Assembly: GCA_023512835.1 (NCBI GenBank)
Contig: CM042085.1
Coordinates: 39,696,324-39,760,323, forward strand
From: Taxillus chinensis
Lineage: Eukaryota; Streptophyta; Magnoliopsida; Santalales; Loranthaceae
Direction: 5' to 3'
Length of the DNA stretch: 64,000 nucleotides
Shown here in pieces: positions 45,597-54,817 of this stretch (position 1 is the first letter of the stretch; each line of letters opens with the position of its first letter). Made by a program: the position numbers and the translations under genes. The notes below the pieces were generated by a model, which worked only from the letters and a program-made list of their open reading frames with translations, did not search any database and was not told the DNA's origin.

Positions 45597-45881
45597 CTAT
45601 GGCCTTCGTAAAATTTCTTGAATTATATTAGCATATGTGCGTAGGACGTGTTGTGCTTCAGAGGTAGAGCTACACAACCCTTCGGCTAACATTGTCGTGG
45701 TTGTCGCATGAATAACCTCAAACTTCTCCCTGTGTCTCGTCGCATTATATTGCAGCCATTGGACACGAGCATTTAGCTCATCTATAGCAAAGCATAGCTT
45801 TGTAACTTCAAGTCGTATTGCTCGTCGATCTTCATCGCGTACACTATTCTCGGATGGCAGTACTTGAGAACTTGATGCCAT
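45597..45881 (-). CDS. Small open reading frame of unknown function inside the solo LTR
   Basis: 94 residues, beginning MASSSQVLPSENSVRDED and continuing with a mostly helical, charged stretch (RRAIRLEVTKLCFAIDELNA). I do not recognise it. On the minus strand a TATA-like CATAAATAGG lies about 70 bp upstream of the ATG (near 45945-45955), with a purine-rich leader between. Just upstream an 18-bp unit GGATACTATTCATAACGG occurs twice in tandem. It lies in what would be U3 of the LTR, before the LTR's own TATA box. It could be a captured small gene, part of a DNA transposon inserted in the LTR, or chance. Confidence 0.3.
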   Translation of the reverse strand: MASSSQVLPSENSVRDEDRRAIRLEVTKLCFAIDELNARVQWLQYNATRHREKFEVIHATTTTMLAEGLCSSTSEAQHVLRTYANIIQEILRRP

Positions 45882-46325
45882 AACTCTTATTATTATTCTT
45901 CTTACTTCTATACTCTCTTATAAATAAAATCTCATGCCCATACCTATTTATGGAAGTCCAAACGGATACTATTCATAACGGATGGATACTATTCATAACG
46001 GCTACTTATCACATGTTATTTGAATGACTATATTGAGTGCTTATTTTTATCGTGATAATATCTAAAATATCCTTTCTAACTATTGTTAGCAATAACATTA
46101 TTATTATTTTATTATTATTAGTCTTTAACTAAGAACTTAAATAGCTAAAAATTTTGCGGGTCTTACAATTACCGCTCCCCGTCCCCGCCTGGAGCGGGGT
46201 GTCAAGTTTAAAAATCGCACCCCGCTCTTGCCTAGGTGGGGTAACCCGCCCCGCATAGCGGGAGCGGAGCGGATAGCGGGCGGGGTAACGGGGGCAGGTA
46301 TCCGTTGCCCACCCCTACTCCAAAG

Positions 46326-46734
46326 TTAACATTTTCCTAAGGCCATACAATAAAAAAAGAGATAAATAATCGACAAAACAAAAAGTCTACTAGGAGCCGA
46401 AAAATAAGGAAATGAAAAAACAAGTAATGAAGTAGTGATGCAAAGAAAAAAGAAAAAAGGAAAAAGAAAGAAAAAAAGGAAACAAAGGTGAGCAATTAAA
46501 TTAGAAATAAAGAATAGGCCGGTTTTGATAATGTGGTGACTATACAAAAGAGACCATCATCAATGGACAGGGCTAAATCCTATACATGCAGTGACACAAG
46601 CGAAGCAACAACAATGCATACAAGCATGGGCCAAGACTAATGGACCAGCAAACGAGAAACCGTGAGCTGGCAAACTAATGTAAACCAGTGAAGCACATAA
46701 GCAAATATGAATCGGTGGAAATTAGTAAGCCAAG
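46326..46734. other. Spacer between hAT element and chromovirus
   Basis: Nothing recognisable. The first 200 bp are A-rich with AAAAAGAAAG runs; the remainder is unremarkable spacer that resumes after 52577. Confidence 0.4.
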
Positions 46735-47118
46735 TGTCACGGAGTTAGTCTTACGACGAGCTAACTCGTGCGGCACTTAGTCGCTACGGAAAACCGTACG
46801 AACTAAGTAAGCCGTTTAAGTTTGAGTGAATGTTTAGAGTCGTTCGGGAGAATGGACAACGATTTATGGAAGTTGTAAAGAATGCCTGAAAGTGAGAAAA
46901 CTTATATTAGCACAAATGTCAAGTACAAGTTTCAACAATAGAGCCTTGCTTTACATATAGGATTTAGAACATTTTTACAACTGGCACCAGGAGACATCAA
47001 GTTGGTGCGAGAGTACAAATGGCCTATACAAGTGCTAACTCTTTCTACGAGCTATACAATCATTACAAGTGACTTAAATATGTTACAAAAATGTGCCGTG
47101 AGGCTCCGGACCATGACA
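46735..47118 (-). repeat. 3' LTR of the chromovirus
   Basis: Ends TGTCACGG and CATGACA, next to the polypurine tract. About 95 percent identical to 52194-52577 by eye. ACATATAGGATT (minus strand TATATG) near 46956 is a weak TATA candidate. Confidence 0.92.
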
Positions 47119-47134
47119 TCCTCCCCCACTTAAG
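47119..47134 (-). other. Polypurine tract of the chromovirus
   Basis: On the minus strand CTTAAGTGGGGGAGGA leads directly into the LTR start TGTCATGG. Confidence 0.8.
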
Positions 47135-48574
47135 CTCGTGGCATCCCCGTCACGTCTGCTTCCTTGTAGCGCTTGATGTGGTCCGCAAACTGCCACAGCA
47201 AATGTTCACGCTCCCAACTATTTTCTTGATCCGGTAGACCCTTCCACTTGATCAAGTACTCCGAGTAGTTGGGAACTCCTCGTCTTCGTATCGCCCGATC
47301 GGCAAGGATCTGCTCCACTTCCTTGTTGAACGCGGTGACGACGGCGGTTGGTGCTCGACTTGATTCTCCGCGACTTGGATCTTCGGCGTCTTCATGAAAG
47401 GTCTTCAGGAGGCTCACGTGAAAGACATTGTGGATCTTCAGTCTTGGAGGAAGTTGGACTTGGTATGATGTATTCCCTATCCGTTTGATGATCGGAAAGG
47501 GGCCTTCGTACCTTCGGACCAAGCCCTTGTGCACTTGGCGGAGAGACTTGAATTGGTTCGGAAGTAACTTCACCATGACTTTGTCTCCTACGGCGAACTC
47601 CTTCGGACGTCGCTTGGAGTCGGCCCATTTCTTCATCCGCTTCGCGGCCTTATCAAGACACGCTCTCGTAATGTCCGACTCTTCTGGCCACTCCTTCGCG
47701 ACTTTGTAAGCGGAGGGATTATTACCAGTGTACGACGAGACAACAGCACTTGGAGTAAGTGGTTGTTGCCCCGTGACAATTTCGAATGGGCTCTTCCCTG
47801 TAGCTTCGCTCCGTTGGAGGTTATAAGAGAACTGAGCAACATCGAGTAACTTCGCCCAGTCTCTTTAATGGGCACTCACATAGTGCCGTAAATATTGCTC
47901 CAGAAGGGCATTGATGTGCTCCGTCTGGCCATCTGTTTGAGGATAAAAACTTGTGGAAAAATTCAGCTCCGTCCCCAACAACTTGAATAACTCGCGCCAG
48001 AATTTCCTAGTGAAGCGGGGATCTCGGTCACTGATGATGCTTTTCGGAACTCCCCATAACTTTACCACGTTTTTGAAAAATAGGCGAGCTGCTTCATCAA
48101 CTTTGCAATCCGGTGATGTTGGAATGAATGTGGCGTACTTGCTAAATCGATCCACCACCACCAGGATGCTCCCAAATCCGTCGGACTTGGGTAAGGCCAC
48201 GATGAAATCCATTGAGATGCTTTCCCACGGTCTCTCCGGAATCGACAAAGGTTCTAGAAGTCCCGCAGTTGTTGTTGCTCAATCTTATCTTGTTGGCAAA
48301 CAAGACAAGTCTTCACGTACGCCTCAACATCATCCTGCATTTGCAGTTAATAATAATAGCGATTGATGAGGGCCAGTGTTCGTGCCACGCCTGGGTGACC
48401 AGCCCATAATGCATCATGGCACTCCTTCATAACACCCTTCCGCAAGTTCCCCCATCTCGGAACAAAGACTCGTTGGCCAACTGTCACTAGTACGCCATTT
48501 TCAACCCAAAACCGACGAGTCTTTCCTTCAGTAGCCAACTTAAGCAAGTTGTTGGCTACAGGGTCATGTGCCAT
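47130..48574 (-). pseudogene. Chromovirus integrase with C-terminal chromodomain
   Basis: HHCC finger: ECHDALWAGHPGVARTL and KTCLVCQQDK (48250-48480). A stop near 48248 precedes the catalytic core with WESISMDFIVALPKS, IISDRDPRFTRKFW and YPQTDGQTEHINALLEQYL, holding the D, D and E residues. A TAA for Gln at 47865 (VSAH to RDWAKLLD) follows. The C-terminal part reads FAVGDKVMVKLLPNQ, YEGPFPIIKRIGN and LPPRLKIHNVFHVSLLK. The chromodomain (47130-47390) has YLIKWKGLPDQENSWER and LWQFADHIKRY. Such chromodomains steer integration by binding histone marks (family knowledge). The element ends at TGMPRA then stop. Confidence 0.92.
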
Positions 48575-48654
48575 TCCTTCCTTGATTCGATCAAGGAAGT
48601 CGCTCCTCTGTGCTGGTGGAAGACAAGGCCGCTAACTCCGCCTTCCAGCTTAGT

Positions 48655-49009
48655 TTTCCTTAGTTTTCCTTAATTGGAGCAAAGGTAGGCTAAGGGGCAA
48701 ACCAGAGGCGTCAAGAGGGAGCTCCCTTCACCTCGACACTTATAGCCAAGGCTGCGCGCCCACAGAGGTGCAAGCACCGGTGTGCTGGGTACTGACAGTG
48801 CAAGGACATCCATACTCCGGGGAATTCTCCCGGTGAAAAAGCCTAGTTGTGGGGGTGAAAGGCCCAGTGCCTTATTGGGGCACCGAGAACCAGGCCCCGC
48901 CGGAATCCACAAGGGAAAGAGCCGGTGTCCACCAACACTACCGAGGCTCCAGAGGCGTGTCCCTTATGAGGACAGGCCCTACCTGGAGAGGCGTCGGCTT
49001 ATTTTTAGT
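48655..49009 (-). mobile_element. Unidentified GC-rich 355-bp insertion in RNase H/integrase linker
   Basis: Chromovirus coding is continuous across this block: VVADAL on one side and KAELAALSSTSTEER on the other. The block is flanked by TTAGT (48650-48654 and 49005-49009), a 5-bp direct repeat that looks like a target duplication. It is much more GC-rich than its surroundings, has no obvious terminal inverted repeats, no TG...CA ends and no poly-A tail. A 10-bp unit TTAGTTTTCC is duplicated at its left edge, and GCGTCGGC occurs on both sides of the right edge. I cannot assign it to a known class; a SINE, a solo miniature LTR with worn ends or captured host sequence are possible. Confidence 0.6.
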
Positions 49010-50495
49010 GCGTCGGCCACAACATTGGCTTTACTCGGCTTGTATTGTAGTTTGTAATTGAATTCGGCCAGGAAGTCTTGCCACCGAGCTTGCTTGGGGC
49101 TCAGCTTCTTATGCGATTGGAAGTAGCTCGTTGCAATATTGTCCGTCATGATTATGAACTGACTTCCAAGCAGATAATGTCACCATGTGCGAAGACAATG
49201 AATAATAGCGGTCATTTCCTTGTCTTGCACCGTGTATCGCCTTTCAGTGTCGTTCAACTTGCGGCTCTCGTAGGCGATAGGGTGTCTGTCCTGCATTATG
49301 ACTCCCCCAATGGCATAGTCGGACGCATCCGTGTGGACTTCGAAGGGTTTGTCATAATCGGGCAGCACCACAACTGGCTCCACCGAGACTGCTTGCTTCA
49401 ACTGCTCGAAGGAGGCTTGGCACTCGCCCGCCCAGTGCCATGGATGGTTCTTCTTCAACAAGTTGGTTAAGGGTGTTGCAATAGCGGAGTAACCCTTAAT
49501 GAACCGACGATAGTAGTTTACGAGTCCCAGGAATGATCGTAGCTCTGGGACTTTTGTCGGCGGCTCCCATTTTTGGATGGCTTGCACCTTCGCCGGATCC
49601 ATCAATAGTTTCCCGTCCTTGATGCGGTGTCCGAGAAAGTCCACTTCCTCCTTCGCAAATGAGCACTTCTCCTTCTTGACATATAGATCATTTTTCCACA
49701 GCACTTGGAAGACTTGCTTTAGGTGTGTGATATGCTCCCCAAGCATGTTGCTGTATACAACAATGTCATCCAAATAAATAACTACAAATTTGTCAAGGAA
49801 CGAATGAAGTACCTTGTTCATTAGCGTACAGAAAGTGGACGGTGCATTAGTGAGGCTGAAGGGCATGACTAAAAATTCGAATGCTACGTATCTTGTCACG
49901 CATGTTGTCTTCGGCTCGTCCCCTTCCGCTATCCAGACTTGATAATATCCCGACTGGAGATCCAACTTGGTAAAATATCTTGCCTTCCCGAGTTGGTCGA
50001 ACAAGTCCGCTATCAAGGGCATTGGATATTTGTTCTTGATAGTGATCTTGTTCAACGCTCGATAGTCGATACACATTCGTAACCCGCCATCCTTCTTCTT
50101 TTGGAATAGCACCGGGCGCCAAATGGGGCCTTTGACGGTCAAACATAGCCCGCTTCGATTAAGTCATGGTGTTGTTTCCGCAATTCCGCCAACTCCAAGG
50201 GTGCCATGCGATAAGGCGACATGGCTGGTGGCTTCGTGCCAGGCTCCAACTCGATGTGGTGATCCACATCTCGCTTCAGCGGTAACCGCTTTGGTAACTC
50301 CGAAGGCATACCATCGTGGAACTCCTTTAAAACCGCTTCCACCGGCTCGGGCAATGTTGGAGTCACCAACCCTTCCTCTCCCGTCAGTTCCCTCATCGAA
50401 ACCATATAACTTGGGTCCTGCTTGAGTCCCCGTTTGAATTGCATGGCGGAAATTATCGGTGCACTCGACTTCCGCATGCCTTTAAGTGCGATCAC
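49010..50495 (-). pseudogene. Chromovirus reverse transcriptase and RNase H, first part
   Basis: After GYV a TGA replaces an expected Arg codon (GFIRPSKAP in relatives), then one C is missing from a C run, shifting frame at [10 protein letters not shown]. From there one long frame (49180-50142) holds [23 protein letters not shown], the catalytic [12 protein letters not shown] (near 49760), [13 protein letters not shown] and [17 protein letters not shown], followed by RNase H with [17 protein letters not shown] for Arg at 49180 (RTW to HYLLG) interrupts, and FIIMTDN, ARWQDFLAEFNY and KANVVADAL continue to 49010. There an unrelated insertion begins. Confidence 0.9.
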
Positions 50496-52130
50496 TCAAA
50501 TCTTCTGATTGTCTAGGATCACAAGGGAGCTGGATGCTGGAACAGGAAAGGCCAGTGCTTGACAGAAGAAAGCAAGCCCCAACACCATTTTAAAGTCATC
50601 CATCGGAATGACGGTGAAGTCAAGCTTTCCCTGCCAATCAAAGATTTTCACCGTTACGCCCCTTGCTATGCCATGGACTGGCTTGGCTTGCGAGTTCACC
50701 GCTTTGATCGTGCCAGTTCCTTCGGATAATTTGAGGCCTAGGCATTTGGCCTCTTGCAGATCAATGAAGTTGTGGGTCGCTCCCGTATCCAACATTGTGC
50801 CCACAGTTTGGTCCCGGACGAATACGTCCGCATATAGCAAATTCTTCTCTTTCGGGTCCTTCGGCGAGAAGAGCTTCGAGAGAGTGCTCAAGTGTTGGAT
50901 GGCTCCCAGGTCAGCTTGAGGCTCCTCGCCCTTCTTTTTGTTATATTCTGCAACGATGGCGTTCATCGCCTTGCAGTTCGGACAATCTCTGGTCCAGTGC
51001 GGCCCGTCGCAAATGAAGCACGGCCTCGGTGCCTCTTTCTTCTGTGCGAAGAACTTCGGTTTGTAACTTGTCGAGCTCGAGGCTTTTGGATGTCCACCCT
51101 CCATGTGGCCAACATCCTTTTTCGGTCCGCTTTTGTCTCCCCCACTTTTACCCGCGTACGGCTTCTTCGCAAATTTTGATTGGGACGAGTAGTCGACCAA
51201 CATTTCGGCGGCCGCAATGGCATCATCGAGTGTTTGCACATTGCGCCGATCCAATTCTACTCTCGCCCATTCTTTTAGGCCGTCCTTGAAGTAAAACAGG
51301 AAATCAGAATCGGACATATTGTCGATTTCCAGCATAAGAGTAGTGAACTCCTTGATGTAGTCGGGAACACTACCCGTCTGCCGTAGTTGACGCAATTTCC
51401 CCCGAACTTCTGTCTCCGCATTATGTGGGATGAAGTGCTTGCGTAATTCCGCTTTGAATTGTTCCTACGTATCGATTACGCAAAGTCCCTTCTCCCGCTC
51501 AGTATGCTTCCAACGCCACCACAGTTGGGCCGCTTCCCGAAAGAAGATTGGGTTATTGCTTATCCGGGCCACATCATCGACAACGCCCATGGCCTCGAAA
51601 TATTGTTCTAGGCCAAACAGAAAATTCTCCACTGCAGTGGCATTGCGAGTACCATTGTACATCGCTGGTTTCGGAACTTTCAGCATGGGGCCGTGTCCGC
51701 CACTAGTAACAGTCGGCCCAGCATTCCCCACCGACTGTGGACTATGTCGGCGGAATGTCTCCATCTCCCTACGGATGTCGTGGATCTCACATTCCACGTA
51801 TTTCCGCAGGTCAGCCAGATTCTCATTGAGCGCTTCAATTTGCCCCTTGAACGATTAGCTGCATTCGCGGATCATGACCTTAGTGGCCTTAGCGATTTTC
51901 GCATTTTCCGCAATCAAGTTGTCGACTTGATCGCTAAGCTCCCCAACCAAGGAGTTCACGGCTGTGAGACTCCCTTCCAGTAGCGAAATCCAAGCTTCCA
52001 TAGGATCCTTGAGCATCATCTTGGATTTCCCACGTTTGGTGGCCTGGAGTATGCACCTCCTCACGCCCACGGCCATGTTCTTTGCTGTGTGCGGTTCCTC
52101 TGTCGCACCGAACCCTTCCTCGTGTGCCAT
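50496..52130 (-). pseudogene. Chromovirus gag and protease
   Basis: Starts at the Met of MAHEEGFGATEEP (52130). After an in-frame stop at 51855-51857, the capsid region shows MECEIHDIRREMETFRRHSP, then WWRWKHTEREKG. A second stop (TAG, where related elements have Trp in DTWEQF) lies near 51465. The frame continues with LRQTGSVPDYIKEFTTLMLE and FYFKDGLKEWARVEL. The knuckle CFICDGPHWTRDC (50974-51020) is CX2CX3HX4C. The protease active site reads LDTGATHNFI (near 50765-50795), intact. A further stop at 50496 separates it from RT. Gag builds the particle and protease would cut the polyprotein. Confidence 0.88.
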
Positions 52131-52178
52131 TGTCTCGACTCTTTTTCCCAACCAACCAAATTACGACTGGACGTAATT

Positions 52179-52191
52179 GGCTTTGATACCA
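52179..52191 (-). other. Primer binding site of the chromovirus
   Basis: On the minus strand TGGTATCAAAGCC, a tRNA-iMet type site, two bases from the LTR end. Confidence 0.8.
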
Positions 52192-52193
52192 CC

Positions 52194-52577
52194 TGTCACG
52201 GAGTTAGTCTTACGATGAGCTAACTCGTGCGGCACTTAGTCGCTTAGCGGAAACGTACGAACTAAGTAAGCCGTTTAAGTTTGATTGAATGTTTAGAGTC
52301 GTTCGGGACAACGGACAACGATTTATGGAAGTTGTAAAGAATGCCTGAAAGTGAGAAAACTTATATTAGCACAAATGTCGAGTACAAGTTTCAACACTAG
52401 AGCCTTACTCTACATATAGGATTTAGAACATTTTTACAACCGGCACCAGGAGACATCAAGTTGGTGTGAGAGTACAAATGGCCTATACAAGTGCTAAATC
52501 TTTCTATGAGCTATACAATCATTACAAATGACTTAAATATGTTACAAAAATGTGCCGTGAGGCTCCGGACCGTGACA
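52194..52577 (-). repeat. 5' LTR of the chromovirus
   Basis: Same 384-bp length as the partner LTR, next to the primer site. The start of the minus-strand LTR is TGTCACGGTCCGG and its end is CTCCGTGACA. Confidence 0.92.
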
Positions 52578-53076
52578 CAATGCTTAAAACAATGAGGCGA
52601 TGGACCAAATACTCAAGTAAGGACAAAAAAAATGTGTCAACATGCATGATTTTTTTTTTTATTTTTGTTTGTTTTGAAAACTAGTGATTAAAAATGAAAC
52701 CGTGACACCCCAGTTGAGCATACGTGAGCATTAGTGAGCAGGTATGTATGCAGATAAAAGAAGACAGGCATCAGTTATTAAAATATACATGCCAAAATGA
52801 GTCAAATACCAGTCAACTAAACTAGACACAGAAAAACCAGATCGATATATGTTTATTGGACTTATGAGCAAAACAAACAAACCAATGACAGCAACCAAAG
52901 AACAAATGAATGAATGGAAACAATGGGAAATGAAAACGGGTAGAGGTGGCACAAAAAAACAAGTGCAGAGGAAACAAAATAAAATGGACAATACGTCTTC
53001 AAGTCCACGAATTGGGATGCCATTTTTCGTCTTCGTAGCACATTGGCTGGTCACCGTGGCTCTTGGTGTGCCTTCT
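52578..53076. other. Spacer between chromovirus and the next LTR
   Basis: No gene or element identified. It contains a T run near 52650 and the phrase GTGACACCCCAG at 52703, which resembles an LTR end but has no partner that I could find. Confidence 0.4.
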
Positions 53077-53862
53077 TGTCACGCTCCGAATTACCAACCC
53101 GAGGAAACCGGTTCTTGACCCCCCTTTACCCACGCAGTGGATAAGGGGTTGGGATAATATAACTTCACATAGGACATCACAAACTCCCACAGTAGATATT
53201 CACAAAGACAAAATCATATCTTTATTAAATTCAAACCACAATAAACGTTTACAAACCAATCAATATGCCTTTATTACAGTTAAATCCCTTTTACAATCTT
53301 TCCCCACCGGGGTTACATCATTTTCTCCAAAATAACATAATTGAAAAAAAACAATTAAACAAATACGATCTTCCACCTTAGGCTTCCACCTATCGCCTGT
53401 AGGTTCCTGAAAGAAAACACATCATAGTAAGAGGGGTGAGCAACCACAGCTCAGTAGGGATCATGTCTCCCCAACCCATCCCATGCTCCTAGCATCTACA
53501 TGAGGACGTGCACAAGTGTAGTGTTCTGGCAATAATATAACAACTGGTAACAATCGATTTGTATAAATGTCAACACACAGACAAGCCACAATAGCAAATA
53601 CAACCATTGCCATAGCCACACAGGCTCCACAGCCACACAGGCTTCCATATCCACAGCCACATAGGCTCTACAACCACACAGGCTTCCATACCCACAGCCA
53701 CATAGGCTCTACAGCCACACAGGCTTCCATACCCACAGCCACACAGGCTCCACAGCCACACAAGCTATCATAACCACATAGCACACATAATCACATCCAC
53801 AACACTTCAGATAAACACATGTATTCAACAATCCACACAATATATAATTATCATATCAACAT
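53077..53862 (-). repeat. Partial gypsy LTR, same subfamily as the split LTR at 25684
   Basis: It starts TGTCACGCTCCG (the LTR 3' end on the minus strand) and follows 25684-26385 closely: the ACCCACGCAGTGGATAAGGGG block, TTTATTAAATTCAAACCAC and the GTGAGCAACCACAGCTCAGT block are shared. Beside its left end there is no primer site, so it is a solo or truncated LTR. It is interrupted at 53863 by a different LTR beginning TGTTGGATC; the rest is not in the window. Confidence 0.8.
53600..53770 (-). repeat. About 41-bp tandem repeat in gypsy LTR
   Basis: Three to four units of CACAGCCACATAGGCTCTAC plus ACACAGGCTTCCATAC. A weaker version is at 26150-26300. It occupies the same LTR position as the 38-bp minisatellite of the LARD LTRs and shares the GCCACA..GGCT core, so the arrays may have a common origin. 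Confidence 0.75.
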
Positions 53863-54817
53863 TGTTGGATCAAGCCCAGAATTTGGATAATGCTGATAAA
53901 GCCTTATGTAATTTGATCTGAGCTCTTTTGTGTTTCTTTGATCGTTGCAGAAGATATGTTATTAATCCGAAGATACACTCGTGAGAGCAAAGCTAAGGAT
54001 AGGAGATACATAATCCTGATCCGGACAAGAGTGAGTGTCGTCAAACACTTGGTAAATAACCAAGTCACCAATACATACGGAATAAGGAACATTCGTGCGG
54101 ACTAAGTCAAATTGACGCTAAGTAAGGAACTTACATACGGAGTAAGGAAGTACTAATGCGGAATAAGGACCCGAGTCTTTATTAGACACGGAGTAAGGAA
54201 ATTAGATGCGGAGTAAGGAATCCGGCCACTCTCTCCTCCTACGGAGTAAGGAACTTACATACGGAGTAAGGAACGCCTCGACACGGACTAAAGATTCCAA
54301 GACTAAATAGATACGGAGTAAGCAATCATCGACACGAAGTAAGGTTCCGAGCTTCATTAGCTACAGAGTAAGGAAAATTACACCGGACCAAGAAGATACT
54401 GCTTCAACTCAACCGCATTTAAAGTTATCAGCTCGCGGTGTCCCGATGTAAGACAAACTCGTTGAAAACCTGAAGAATCTCACACGTGGATCACCCGGAT
54501 ATGTGGACACAACCTTAATTATATTTGGGAACTCACAAAGACACTTATACTCTTCAAACCCAAGATCTTGAGCTCTACAATCCGCGACAGTCAAGGCGGA
54601 GAGATTACCGAGGGATAGTTAGTCTCAACGCATTCGGAACTACAAGTTCCAAGGTTGTCTCTTAGGAATGTTTTGTATAAATATTCATACTTGTACATTT
54701 GTGAAAAAAAGTAGAGTAAGTGTGCATTTGTAAGAAAAGTTTAACCAGGTGTGTATGCACAAGCGGCTTTATTTTTGGAGATAGAATTTGGCTAGTGTGT
54801 GAGTTCATTTGTAAAAG
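53863..54817 (+). repeat. LTR of an unassigned retrotransposon, truncated
   Basis: It begins TGTTGGATCAAGCCCAG inside the gypsy LTR, and carries a TATA box TATAAATA at 54676-54683, so it is read on the plus strand. At 54818 it is interrupted by the LTR of the minus-strand copia element. No coding part is present in the window, so the superfamily is open; the start motif is common in plant copia LTRs. It has a block of TAAGGA-centred repeats (54090-54380). Confidence 0.6.
54090..54380 (+). repeat. Repeats centred on CGGAGTAAGGAA
   Basis: About a dozen copies of (A/G)CGGA(G/A)TAAGGA with variable 8-20 base spacers, some with CTTACATACGGAGTAAGGAA. They lie 300-600 bp upstream of the LTR TATA box. 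Very similar phrases occur in the Tat-type LTR at 5440-5690. Confidence 0.75.

Larger units (their letters stand above)
42766..46167 (-). repeat. Solo gypsy LTR inside the hAT element
   Basis: On the minus strand it starts TGTAAGACCCGC and ends GGGGGCGTTAC. The flanks ATTCC (42761-42765) and ATTAC (46168-46172) differ at one base and probably represent the 5-bp target duplication. The hAT sequence is continuous across it. A TATA box (TATATAAGG on the minus strand, 44752-44761) lies about 1.4 kb into the LTR, with GGAG downstream as in the LARD family. The 3' part has the AAGGGTGAGCTCAAATAGCCC block typical of such LTRs. No interior, primer site or second LTR is present. A 104-codon frame at 43947-44261 (minus, downstream of the TATA box) matches nothing I know. 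Confidence 0.7.
42116..46317. mobile_element. Non-autonomous hAT-type DNA transposon, split by a solo LTR
   Basis: Ends TAGGGGTG and CACCCCTA form a terminal inverted repeat, with ACCTGCC and its complement just inside. They are flanked by a perfect 8-bp duplication CTCCAAAG (42108-42115 and 46318-46325), the duplication length of hAT elements. Both subterminal regions are rich in GGCGGGGCGGGG-type sequence. Without the nested LTR the element is about 800 bp and encodes no transposase, so it depended on another hAT element. A second, AT-shifted copy of the left terminal region lies at about 42361-42540. Confidence 0.88.
46735..52577 (-). mobile_element. Chromodomain-bearing Ty3/gypsy element (chromovirus), complete but decayed
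   Basis: 5843 bp on the minus strand: 5' LTR (52194-52577), primer site (52179-52191), gag-protease, RT, RNase H, integrase, chromodomain, polypurine tract (47119-47134) and 3' LTR (46735-47118). Both LTRs are 384 bp and differ at roughly 18 positions by eye. The single-frame gag-pol with a zinc knuckle of CX2CX3HX4C type, short LTRs and C-terminal chromodomain fits the Galadriel/Reina-type plant chromoviruses; the clade is not settled. Coding sequence is broken by at least five stops, a one-base deletion and a 355-bp insertion. Flanks CCAAG and CAATG do not match, so no clean target duplication is visible. Confidence 0.9.

Noticed and set aside
52703..52714. GTGACACCCCAG as an LTR end
   Set aside because: No partner end, primer site or polypurine tract found nearby.
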